NCBI GenBank assembly: GCA_037349315.1
Contig: JBAIAC010000021.1
Location: 1,860,001-1,924,000 of the forward strand
Length of the DNA: 64,000 nt
DNA from: Chelydra serpentina
Lineage: Eukaryota; Chordata; Testudines; Chelydridae
Reading direction: 5' to 3'
Part shown: piece by piece, positions 21,900 to 32,189 of the stretch
Position numbering within the stretch: position 1 is the first letter of the stretch
How the letters are laid out: each line of letters begins with the position of its first letter
The notes under the pieces: model-generated
The model's database searches: none
Seen by the model: only the letters and a program-made list of their open reading frames with translations
What the model was told of the DNA's origin: nothing
Program-made: the position numbers and the translations under genes

Positions 21900-23159
21900 T
21901 TACCAGCGTCGACGGCAGAGCACTTCCTGGTTTGATTTATCGCGTCTAGACAAGTGATGGCATGGCCTGCGCATGGCCAAGTGATTTGCCTCAACCTCCC
22001 ACCCTGCCATAAACGTCTCCCCCTTACTCTCACAGATATTGTGGAACGCACAGCAAGCAGTAATAATAATGGTAATATTGGTTTTGCTGAGGTCTAACCT
22101 AGTCAATAAACTGCGCCAGCGTGCCTTTAAACATCCAAATGCACATTCCACCACCATTCTGCACTTGCTCAGCCTATAGCTGAAAAGGTCCTGACTACTG
22201 TCCAGGCTTCCTGTGTATGGCTTTGTGAGCCATGGCATTAAGGGGTAGACTGGGTCCCCAAGGATAACTATAGGCATTTCAACATCCCCAAAGGTTATTT
22301 TCTGGTCTGGGAAGAAAGTCCCTTGCTGCAGCAGCTGAGACAGACCAGAGTTCCTGAAGATGCGAGCGTCATGTACCTTTCCCAGCCATCCTACGCTGAT
22401 GTTGGTGAAACGTCCCTTGTGATCCACCAGTCCTTGCAGCACTATTGAAAAGTAACCCTTTCGGTTTATGTACTGCTGGCTTGGTGGTCCGGTGCCAAGA
22501 TAGGGATATGGGTTCCATCTATCACACCACCACAGTTCGGGAACCCCAGTGCTGCAAAGCCATCCACTATGACCTGCACATTTCCCAGAGTCACTACCCT
22601 TGGTAGCAGCAGCTCGGTGGTCGCATTCGCTACTTGCAACACAACAGCCCCCACTGTAGCTTTGCCCACTCCGAATTGATTCGCGACTGACCGGTAGCTG
22701 TCTGGCGTTGCAAGCTTCCACAGGGCTATCGCCATTCACTTCTCTACTGTGAGGGCTGCTCTCATCCTGGTGTTCTGGCACTTCAGGGTAGGGGAAAGCA
22801 ACTCACAAAGTTCCATGAAAGTGGCCTTACGCATGCGAAAGTTTCACACCCATTGGTAATCATCCCAGATTGAAACATTTTCCATCCCACCAGTCTGTGC
22901 TTGCTTCCCGGGCCCAGAATCGGCGTTCCATGGCATGAACCTGCCCCATTGACACCGTGATGTCCACCTTGCGTGGGGGGGGGGGGGGGCTTTTTTGAGA
23001 GAGGTCTGTGTCCATGTCCTCATCACTGTCCTCAGGGCACTGCCGTCGCCTCCTCGCCTGCTGTAGCAGGTCCTGGTTCTCGTTCTCTATACTCTGCTGG
23101 ATAATGCGTGTGATGTTCATAACGGCGATAACAGCCGCAGTGACCTGAATGGGCTCCAT
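21900..23159 (-). pseudogene. Harbinger H2 transposase (HARBI1-like), frameshifted
   Basis: The N-terminus at 23159 reads MEPIQVTAAVIAVMNITRII, followed by an RRRRQ basic patch and EDSDEDMDTDLSQ. The middle gives ALWKLATPDSYRSVANQFGV (helix-turn-helix region) and the first catalytic Asp in GGVIDGTHIPILAP. The C-terminal frame holds the second Asp in VILGDPVYPLMPW and the Glu in MVVECAFGCLKARWRSL. The whole DDE triad is thus present in DNA, but at least two stops (near 22850 and 22735) and frameshifts (near 22480) break it. Intact relatives cut and paste the element. Confidence 0.85.
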
Positions 23160-23415
23160 GCTTTCCCTGGTATGGCACCTGCAGGAGAGCAGAGTGGCAG
23201 CAGAAGCAGCGGGTGGATAACAATGGTGTCAGCAATATGGCGCCCGCATGAAAAAAGGCATGAAGGGATTTTTTGCTCCCCCCTCAGTTGCTTTCACAGA
23301 GGGAGGGGGAAGCAAGGGGTAGGCTGACAGCAGACGGTGCAGTATGCTTGTTAGCTATCATCATCTCCTGGGTGCTCGGCAGTAGACGACACAATATGCT
23401 TGCTATCAGTCATCA

Positions 23416-23494
23416 TCTCTTGGCCCCCTCAAGGATCGAACTCACAACCCTGGGTTTAGCAGGCCAATGCTCAGACCGCTGAGCTATCCCTCTA
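23416..23494 (-). mobile_element. tRNA-derived SINE head
   Basis: The reverse complement reads GTAGAGGGATAGCTCAGCGG, then CCTGCTAAACCCAGGGTTGT and GAGTTCGATCC, giving A and B boxes like the SINE at 16631. Its 3' part is not the CR1-like tail. It forms the left end of the 1.25-kb direct repeat. Confidence 0.65.
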
Positions 23495-24692
23495 CCTGTA
23501 TTACAGTGCAACTGAATCCCCACTAGACCAAATGTCTAGGCGTACGCTGGAGACGTACGGTCATTGTAAGCTGAGCAGGCTCCATGCTTGCCATAGCAAA
23601 CCCAAAAACCCCAGAAAAAAGGCACGAAAAAGGTTGCTTTCATGGAGGGAGGGAGGGAGGGAGGGGGGATGGCTTGACGACATGTACCCAGAACCACCAG
23701 CGACAATGTTTTCTGCCCCATCAGGCTTTGGGATCGCAACCCAGAATTCCAATGGGCGGCGGAGACTGCGGGAACTCTGGGATAGCTGCCCGCAATGCAA
23801 CGCTCCGAAAGTCGATGCTAGCCCTGATACTGTGGACACAGTCCGTCGACTTAATGGCCTTAATGGTCTTTAGTGGGGACACACACAATCGATTCCATAA
23901 AATCAGATCAGCAGTCAGGTTCACCAGTGTTGTATGTCGGCTGCGTGAGTGTGTTCCCTCTGTGTGCTGCCCCGGCTCTGCACACATCACTGACATAGCA
24001 GACCTCGAGAGAACCCCCAATGAGTACAGACTCCAATAAGGTACGAAGGCACCCGGCCAGGTTTATTGTCGAGCGAAGCACAGTAATAATTTCCCGCAGA
24101 CTCTACAGGACAGACTACGAATATGTGCCCCCTGACAATGGACACAGCTCAGTCAGTGGCGGGAGACTCCACTGCCCTCTAGGCCGGACAAAGACACCGC
24201 CCCAGAACTGTATTCTTATACACAGCTACAAACAAATTACACATCACTCCTGATGTAGGAAGGTGCAATCCCCCTACGTAGCAAGGTGCCGCCTCTCACC
24301 TTGTACACGTTGTTTCGAACTAAAACAACTCTATCCATCATATTACCCTTTTGCTCCATTTTTAGGATGGGTCAGCTTGTTCCTTGTTATGTGTGTGGAA
24401 TGTGCAAGTGTCGGAGTGTTCTGGTATCTAGTGTCCAGTTTTTTATAGGTATGTGCAACATCAACCCTTTCCTTGCCAGCTTCTGTGAGCAGGGCCTGCC
24501 TCTGGCTCACTGCTTCACTTTGCTTGATGTTAGCAAAGTCTTGACCATTACTTTAGCTCAGGCCTTACACCTCATACTGAGCCTCTGATACAAGGGTTTA
24601 TGTTTCAGGGCCTCATCTTACTACAGAGCTTTCTGCCATCCTGAAATTCCATTTCCCCCACAGCCCCAAATAATAAGATTAAAAACCCCTTT
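23438..24692. repeat. 1.25-kb direct repeat, copy 1
   Basis: It matches 26430-27677 with roughly 15 substitutions and a few indels by eye (near 99% identity). Contents in order: SINE head (-), Harbinger 5' piece (-, 23520-23917), ERV leader and primer site, ERV LTR (-), and a short polypurine flank. It abuts the 3' end of the Tx1 LINE at 24693. Confidence 0.85.
23928..24651 (-). mobile_element. ERV long terminal repeat, copy in direct repeat 1
   Basis: On minus it starts TGGAATTTCAGGATGGCAGA after a TGGGGGAAA polypurine tract and ends ACATACAACA. It is homologous to the plus-strand LTR at 38828-39496. Downstream on minus follows TGGTGAACCTGACTGCTGAT, a mutated version of the tRNA-Trp-type primer site at 39498. 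No gag, pol or env is attached. Instead, Harbinger sequence begins about 20 nt after the primer site. Confidence 0.7.
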
Positions 24693-26429
24693 GGCAGAGT
24701 CAGGTTGTAGCAGCAAGAATGGTTTGTTCTCAGACTTCTCTCAAGGGTTGGTGTACCTATTGGGTTCCGGGAAGTGGGCGGGTGGAAGCCCGCCCACTGC
24801 TAAAGGACCCCCCCTAGTTCAAGGAGAGGATCCACAGGACCTGGAATCCAAATGAGTCCGGGGGACAACTAATAAAATAACAGGGTCAGGGGTGCGGTCA
24901 CAGGGTTAAAAGAAGGTAGCCTGACGGGGACACCGAGCAGAGAACCCCGGACAGCGCCCTCTGCTCCTCAAAGGCATCAATGGAGCCAGCGGACGCCGCC
25001 CAGAGGAACTCTGCTTGGATGCATGAACGGACAAGGGATCGGAAACAGGCCCCACAGGCACCGGAGCCTCCATCGGCCAACCTCCTCTCCCTGGTTTTAT
25101 AGATGGCCAATTTAGTCAGGGCCAGGAGGAGATTGACCAGGAGGTCCCGTGACTTTGTGGGGCCACAGATAGGGAGTGCATAGAGAAGGAGGTGAGGGGA
25201 AAAGTGCAGCCAAACTCTTAACAAAATACTGGTGAGGAGCCGGAATAGGGACTGCAACCTGGCGCACTCCAGGTAAACGTGCACCAGGGTCTCCCTCACA
25301 CCACAGAAGGGGCAGGTATCTGGGACAGGGGTAAACCGCGCCAAATACACGCCTGTGCTCACGGCCCCATGAAGGAGTTGCCAGCTGACATCCCCGGTGG
25401 GCCTCGGTATCAGGGTGGAATAGAGGCTGGCCCACCGGGGCTCCTCACCCTCTAGAGGTGGTAGAAGGTCCCGCCACTTTGTGTCGGGGCGGGACACGAG
25501 GGTGAGGAAATGAAGGGTGTGGAGCACGAGCGTGTAGAGATGCTTCCGTGGCGCGGTTTGAAAGCAGACCGGCTGCAAGGTGTGCAGCCGGCTCATGGAG
25601 AAGGGGCGGGGGGGCCGGTTGGGTCCACGGGGCAGGGGCCCGATGAAAAGGTCCGGAGGGCCTGGGGTGGAGGGTGGGCGGGGCGTGCCCTCGTGCAGGA
25701 CCTGGTTGAGGTAGACCCGAGCAGCGGGTGGCAAAGCGGCCCTCACCTCCTGGAGTACGCACCGGGGAGTACAAGGCCTGGAGAGCCCCATGTGCTGAGC
25801 AAGCGTCAGGGGATCCAGCCAGTCTCCCCGGTCGTAATCCAGGAGGTATCCGACTCTGGTGACTTTGCCAGGACCAACCTCTGGCGCACAGAAGGGGACT
25901 CCGCCGCCTGCACACGAAGCTGGGGGTTGTGTAGCAGGGGCTCCGCGAGGAGATCTGCCCCTCCGGTGGCCGCCACGGACCTGGTCGTTGAAAACAGTTT
26001 CCAGGTCCGGAGGAGGTCCTGGTAGAAGACCGGCAGCCCGGAGAGGTCTCGCGGAAGGCCCCTCGGATCGAGATAAAGGAGCTGCCGGTCGTACCGGAGC
26101 CCTCGGAAGCGGCGCAGGAAGGCGTGCGCCAGGACGCTCCACGCCGGACTACCTGCACCATAAAGGAGTCTCTGCAGGGCCTGGAGGCGGAAGACACAGA
26201 CCTGAGTGCGCAGGCACTTCAGGCCCTGCCCACCCTCCTCCAGGGGCAGATGGAGGACCCCTGCAGAGACCCAGTGCAGTCCTGGCCAGAAGAACTCCAG
26301 AATCGCCGTCTGGAGGTCAGCCAGGAAACCCGGGGCCGGGACCAGGGTGTTGAGCCGGTACCAGAGCATGGACAGGACCAGTTGATTGAGTACCAGTGCC
26401 CTCCCGCGAAGGGAGATTTTTTGAATTGA
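24693..26429 (-). mobile_element. Tx1-type LINE, 3' part of ORF2, 5'-truncated
   Basis: The minus strand has the post-RT part of a Tx1-clade ORF2: ISLRGRALVLNQLVLSMLWY, then RLNTLVPAPGFLADLQ, FFWPGLHW, and after a frameshift near 25860 the C-terminal frame to 24898. The latter includes a CPFCG..H..C zinc-knuckle-like motif (VPDTCPFCGVRETLVHVYLEC). The 3' untranslated part runs to 24693. Catalytic RT motifs are missing through 5' truncation at 26429, where the LINE joins a SINE at GTTCAAT. It appears to belong to the same family as 41691-46800, but is a different part. Confidence 0.75.
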
Positions 26430-27677
26430 ACTCACAACCCTGGGTTTAGCAGGCCAATGCTCAGACCACTGAGCTATCCCTCTACCTGTATTACAGTGCA
26501 ACTGAATCCCCACTAGACTAAATGTCCAGGCGTACGCTGGAGATGTACGGTCATTGTGAGCTGAGCAGGCTCCATGCTTGCCATAGCAAACCCAAAAACC
26601 CCAGAAAAAAGGCACGAAAAAGGTTGCTTTCACAGAGGGATGGAGGGAGGGGGGATGGCTTGACGACATGTACCCAGAACCACCAGCGACAATGTTTTCT
26701 GCCCCATCAGGCTTTGGGATCGCAACCCAGAATTCCAATGGGCGGCGGAGACTGCGGGAACTCTGGGATAGCTGCCCGCAATGCAACGCTCTGAAAGTCG
26801 ACGCTAGCCCTGATACTGTGGACACAGTCCGTCGACTTAATGGCCTTAATGGTCTTTAGTGGGGACACACACAATCGATTTCATAAAATCAGATCAGCAG
26901 TCAGGTTCACCAGTGTTGTATGTCGGCTGCGTGAGTGTGTTCCCTCTGTGTGCTGCCCCGGCTCTGCACACATCACTGACATAGCAGACCTCGAGAGAAC
27001 CCCCAATGAGTACAGACTCCAATAAGGTACGAAGGCACCCGGCCAGGTTTATTGTCGAGCGAAGCACAGTAATAATTTCCCGCAGACTCTACAGGACAGA
27101 CTACGAATATGTGCCCCCTGACAATGGACACAGCTCAGTCAGTGGCGGGAGACTCCACTGCCCTCTAGGCCGGACAAAGACACCGCCCCAGAACTGTATT
27201 CTTATACACAGCTACAAACAAGTTACACATCACTCCTGACGTAGGAAGGTGCAATCCCCCTACGTAGCAAGGTGCCGCCTCTCACCTTGTACACGTTGTT
27301 TCGAACAAAACAACTCTATCCATTATATTACCCTTTTGCTCCATTTTTAGGATGGGTCAGCTTGTTCCTTGTTATATGTGTGGAATGTGCAAGTGTCGGA
27401 GTGTTCTGGTATCTAGTGTCCAGTTTTTTATAGGTATGTGCAACATCAACCCTTTCCTTGCCAGCTTCTGTGAGCAGGGCCTGCCTCTGGCTCACTGCTT
27501 CACTTTGCTTGATGTTAGCAAAGTCTTGACCATTACTTTAGCTCAGGCCTTACACCTCATACTGAGCCTCTGATACAAGGGTTTATGTTTCAGGGCCTCA
27601 TCTTACTACAGAGCTTTCTGCCATCCTGAAATTCCATTTCCCCCACAGCCCCAAATAATAAGATTAAAAACCCCTTT
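26430..27677. repeat. 1.25-kb direct repeat, copy 2 (LTR at 26914-27636)
   Basis: This is the partner of 23438-24692. Its left edge meets the truncated 5' end of the LINE exactly, and its right edge continues into sequence not present after copy 1. The LTR inside (26914-27636, minus) has the same primer-site-like and polypurine flanks. Confidence 0.85.
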
Positions 27678-27851
27678 AGCTGATAAAGGTAAAAGTAACT
27701 GAAACCTGGTCTACCTATGAAACAAACACAGGAAAACTGAGGGTAATTCCTCTGTTTTGCCTGCAATCAACAAGGGTATTTGTATAAAAAGATTTATTTT
27801 AAGCAGTGACTGATGTCCCCAGAAGGAGTAGACATATGTTCTTTTTGTCTT

Positions 27852-29515
27852 TCAGAAAATCAGAGAAAGCTGATGCCAGCTGAAAAACAATCAGCATGTC
27901 ATGCATTTACTGGCACATTAGGAATTATGTTCTGTGTTTTATGTCCTGTCTTGTCTTGTGGCCAATATTTTTGAGTTTAATATTTTCATAGGACAGTCTA
28001 GTTCAAAATCCAATAGATGGGTTAAATCAAAATGCAGATTTTTTTTTTATTCAACTTGGAACACAAAGTGTTTTGGATAATATCAGGAAATGTGATATAC
28101 TAAAGTCTAATACACTTGCTAAAGTAAGAAAAAGAAATTCACTGGCCAGATCCTTTAATTGGAAAAATTGTTGTAAAAATTGCACACCAATAGACTTTGG
28201 AAGCAACGACATGAAAGCTTAACCCACTCCCCATATTGTACATGGGATCCTTCTGGCTACCCCAGATCTCTGCCAGAGGCCTGGGGAGGGAGGAAAAAAC
28301 TATTGGACACCAGAGGTTGTACCGAGTGGACTCCTCAAAAGTGGGTGTGCTTGTCCTGGTTTGTTGCTCCAAAGCTCTGTAATAGTCATTTTATTAGAAG
28401 GGTGTATGTGGTATATATTGAATAATAAGACTAAAGTGCTGTATAATGGGTAGTGTATATGTGTTTGGACAAAGGTGTGAGTGGAGAGTGGAAATTTCCT
28501 TTGTAGATTAAAAGAATCCGAGAAGGGGAGAAGAAAAGAACAGAACGAGTTAATTGTAACTAGGAAGCTCAGTCCAAAAAGATAAGACTCTGGCCTCGCC
28601 CAAGGACACTGCTCACAGCTAAGACTTGACTGACAGCCAGGAAAAGGAGGGGCTTATATGTGCCCAAGCAGCTGTAATATCTGCAAATCACTGCCAGGTA
28701 AAAAAAGCATTACCCAAAGACCCCAGCAGCCCTGCCATTCATTGGAACCAGGTGACTGGGTCTATAGACTAACAGACGTATTGGAGCATAAGCTTTCGTG
28801 GGTGAATACTCACTTCGTTGGATGCATGCAGTGGAAATATCCAGAGGCAGATATAAATATGGAGGCAAGAGTATGCTAGAGATAACGAGGTTAGTTCAAT
28901 CAGGGTGGATGAAGCCCTCTTCTAGCAGCTGAGGTGTGAACACCAAGGGAGGAGAAACTGCTTTTGTAATTGGATAGCCATTCACAGTCTTTGTTTAATC
29001 CTGAGCTCATGGTGTCAAATATGCAAATGAACTGAAGCTCAGCAGTTTCTCTTTGAAGTCTGTAATATACGCCATCATGTGCCAGCAATGCCCCCTCTGC
29101 TATGTACATCGGCCAATCTGGACAGTCCTTATGTAAAAGGATAAATGGACACAAATCAGATATTAGCAATGGCAATATACAAAAACCTGTAGGAGAACAC
29201 TTCAATCTCCCTGGACACACAATAGCCGATTTAAAGGTAGACATCCTGTAGCAAAAAACGTCAGGACCAGACTTCAAAGAGAAACTGCTGAGCTTCAGTT
29301 CATTTGCAAATTTGACACCATCAGCTCAGGATTATACAAAGACTGTGAATGGCTAGCCAACTACAAAAGTAATGTTCCACCACAGCTTTTCTACCCGTAC
29401 CTGCCAGGATTTTCTGAAATGGGGGTCCATACGTGGGGGGCTGAACCAGGGCCCCTCTGATATGAGTTGTCCTCCTTTGGGATGCCACCTGATGTTCTGG
29501 GATACCTCTGAGCTC
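27852..29515. repeat. Left block of duplication unit B
   Basis: It matches 1-1672 closely, including the Penelope fragment (29062-29369) and its inverted tail. At about 29519 the similarity jumps to A position 7895, so 6.2 kb of A (H1 and the exon-5 pseudogene fragment) are missing from B. Confidence 0.85.
29062..29369 (+). pseudogene. Penelope-like GIY-YIG remnant, unit B
   Basis: It is the near-identical duplicate of 1218-1530, sharing the same 4-nt insertion and the same stop codon. Both lesions therefore predate the unit duplication. Confidence 0.6.
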
Positions 29516-30440
29516 ACCTGTTCTGCCAGCATGGGCTTCATTTTTACCTGTCTTGCTGAGCCAGGCTAGTAAGTCTCCTCCAGCACACACAGAGGCAGGG
29601 CCACACCCAACTGCAGAATGACACACACACTGAGATCAACTCTGGGAAGCCTCATCTTAAGGGACTTGCCCCAGCATTCAGGTGTCCACCTCCCTTGGAG
29701 TGCAGACCCAAAGGTATATTGTCTTGCTCTGTAGAGAAATCTGTATAACACAAGTTCATTAATTCACCCCCTCCCTCAATGTGGAGGAAGATATGCACAA
29801 CTTCTTCCCCTTCCCCACCCTGCAGTTAGAAATTACACAAACTGGGTTTAATAATAAACAAAGCAAATTTTATTAACTATAAAGGGCAGATTTTAAGAGG
29901 TTAAAGGGGTAGCAAACAGAACAAAACAGACGCCCTCCCAAACTCGGTTCAACCCTTTTTCGCTTAGTTTGGTGCTGGCTTCCAGGTGTTTTTCAGTGTC
30001 TTTTTGGGTAGGGCGGCAGAGGAGAACTATGATCGTCACTCCCAGTCTTATATAGCTCTTGTGTATGGTGGAAGCCATTTGTCTCCCAGTGGAAGAACAC
30101 TGGCCTTCCAAGGGGTGGGTCCAGTACCAGATGACTCAGACCCATGTCTCTGCAGGGCTGTGGCAGCCATTACTCGTAGGCTGTCTGGAGTGTCCACCGG
30201 CAGACTAAGCTCTTTCACAGTCCATTGCCTTTGCTAATAGGCCATTAGCCCTGTCTGGCTTTTCCATTGTTGTACCCAAAGGGCTAGTTTGGGGTGACAA
30301 TCAAAGTAACACATTTGAAATACAGATACAGAGTCAATATTCCTAACTTCAGATACGGAAATGATACCGGCTTACCAATTGAATAATCACATTCAGTAAA
30401 TCATAACCTTTCCAATGATACCTCACATGAGCCATCTTGC
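29376..30440 (-). repeat. LTR-like repeat, unit B
   Basis: It is the counterpart of 7600-8960. The left end is a hybrid: through GAGCTCAC it follows the 1550-1672 version, and then from CTGTTCTGCCAGCATGGG it follows the 7895 version. It also lacks about 100 bp near 29925 relative to A. Confidence 0.5.
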
Positions 30441-30717
30441 ATAAAGCACATCTCAGTTATGTCATATTCAAATCATAAGCATATTTTCATAAAGAATATG
30501 GAGTGTAATGTCACCCCCGCCCTAAGCCCAAACACCCCGTGACTGAGCTCTCTAGTGCCTGCAGGTCCCTGAGCAGACAGAGAGCAGGCTGTGAGGGGAG
30601 TGTCAATCCCAGTGGGATGCTGCCATTGGCCTGGGCCCAGACAGGGTGAGGAGTGGGGCCAGCTGCCTTCCAGTGAAGCTGCCCAACCCCTGTGCCCACC
30701 CCCAGGCAGACACTGAC

Positions 30718-31224
30718 CGGATCTCAGGCATGGTGCTGGGATCGGGTGGAGGTACATGAAATGGTTGGATGCCTTCAGTTGCACCCCATTGGCCCCAGTG
30801 ATGTCCCTCATACGCCACATCCTGGGGCCCTTCAGGGGGTGGCAACAGACCCTGAGCAGTGGGAGCCCTGAATGGGGAACGTGGCTGTGGGGGACCCCAT
30901 ACGGGCAGGTGGGGAGGAGAGGGGACCAAGCCAATCCACCAGCATGCAGGTCTCATGAAAGGGGGCCTGCATCAAGTGAGCCAATCGCAGCCAAGCAGCC
31001 TGACCCCATCGGGCATACGGGAGCAGCCGGGAAGGACCTAGAGACACAGGGGCTGGGGCTGCTGTGGTTTGGTCCCAGAAGGTGAGGGATCATGCAGTGG
31101 CTGTGGGGCTCAGGACGAGACACCCAGACATTACGGTGGATACAGAAGGCTTGGCCCCAGTTGATAGCGCCCATGCTGCCCAGCTCGTCCTCTGCAGAAC
31201 ACCGTGTACATGTTGGTGTAGAAT
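30718..31224 (-). pseudogene. Diverged GLYAT-like pseudogene, exons 4 and 3, unit B
   Basis: Exon 4 (30718-30829) and exon 3 (31135-31224, truncated at its 5' side) match the unit-A remnants, with GVQLKASNHFMYL and GAINWGQAFCIHRN. The exon-5 remnant present in A at 7340-7540 is absent, in line with the 6.2-kb deletion. The shared 112-nt exon 4 shows it was already dead when the unit duplicated. Confidence 0.7.
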
Positions 31225-32189
31225 CAGTTTAATCACAGCTGGGATCACAAAGCCTAAAACGCTTCCTGCTATCGATCAATGCTCGTGGGTGGAATTAAGG
31301 GGGTTGGGGTGTCTTGCCTGTGTGGTGCTGAATTTAACACATCTGGATTGCTTTTGGGTCTAGACTGGTTTTGGATGTTACCTCAGGCTGGGGGAGCCCT
31401 TGTGGATAGTGAAGTTTGCTTTGAAAATTATCAACATCCCCAGGAGGTATTTACCCCTTGACTTACTGAGACAGATTGGCCCTTGAGGGAATCCTTGTCA
31501 CAGGGACATTCTCAGGCTGGTTAGTATCAATGCGGATCAGCCAGATTCATCAGGGGTTAGAAGCATCATGGCCAGCGCGCTGTGCTCAAGGAGATGTTGC
31601 CTAATTGGGATCGATTGGCCAGCCCCCGCCCCTCTGCCCCATTTAAACCTGCTGTGGCTTGTATTGTCCAGTAGAGGGGGAAAGAACTGATTACAGCAGG
31701 CAGCAGTGGGGAGAGATGTGACAAGCCTGAAGGAAGCATTGGAGAGAGAGATCCGCGTGAGATGTCTCTGGCAGGGTGTGGGGAGGGTGACACACTAATT
31801 GTGGAGGAGTTAGAGATGCAATACGCTGAGCAGGATGTCCTAGGGGAAGGAGCAGAGCAGAAGCACGAGGCAGGTTAGCATGTAACTTAATTGGATGGAA
31901 GATCACGGAGCTGAAAGTGGAACTGGGATGGGGGTGCTACTTGTATGGGGTTGGGGTACTGGGGTCCACCCAGGAGGGCAGGTAATGGGGCTTGGGAGAC
32001 TAGGACAGAGCCTGGGAAGCTGTGTATGGTGCTGTGAGGCTGTGGGCAGCAGACACCATGTGAGGCTGGAGCTGGGAGATGTTATTGGTTCCATTGGGAC
32101 TAACACTGATCTCTAGACTCCTCCACACTCCTCCCTTGGCTTCCCTTAGCCCCAGCCTGGCAGGTCCCCTGGGTGGCTGGGCTGGGGAC
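31225..32189. other. Intergenic DNA of unit B
   Basis: It aligns with 10640-11725 of unit A, without the CR1 tail fragment. No gene, RNA or clear element is visible. Confidence 0.5.

Larger units (their letters stand above)
19643..23300. mobile_element. PIF/Harbinger transposon H2
   Basis: The left end GCCCTGGTCTACACTA follows TTA at 19640-19642, as expected for Harbinger termini with a TWA target. It contains the Myb-like gene (+, exon 1 20018-20312, exon 2 21199-21726), the antisense ORF (20368-20682) and the transposase gene (-, 23159-21900). No right terminal repeat is visible; the element grades into a SINE and a second Harbinger piece near 23300-23500. All main frames except the antisense ORF and exon 2 are broken. 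Confidence 0.8.

Noticed and set aside
23416..23494. Possible functional tRNA gene (A and B boxes)
   Set aside because: No complete cloverleaf or acceptor stem; the same head occurs in SINE context at 16631 and 26430.
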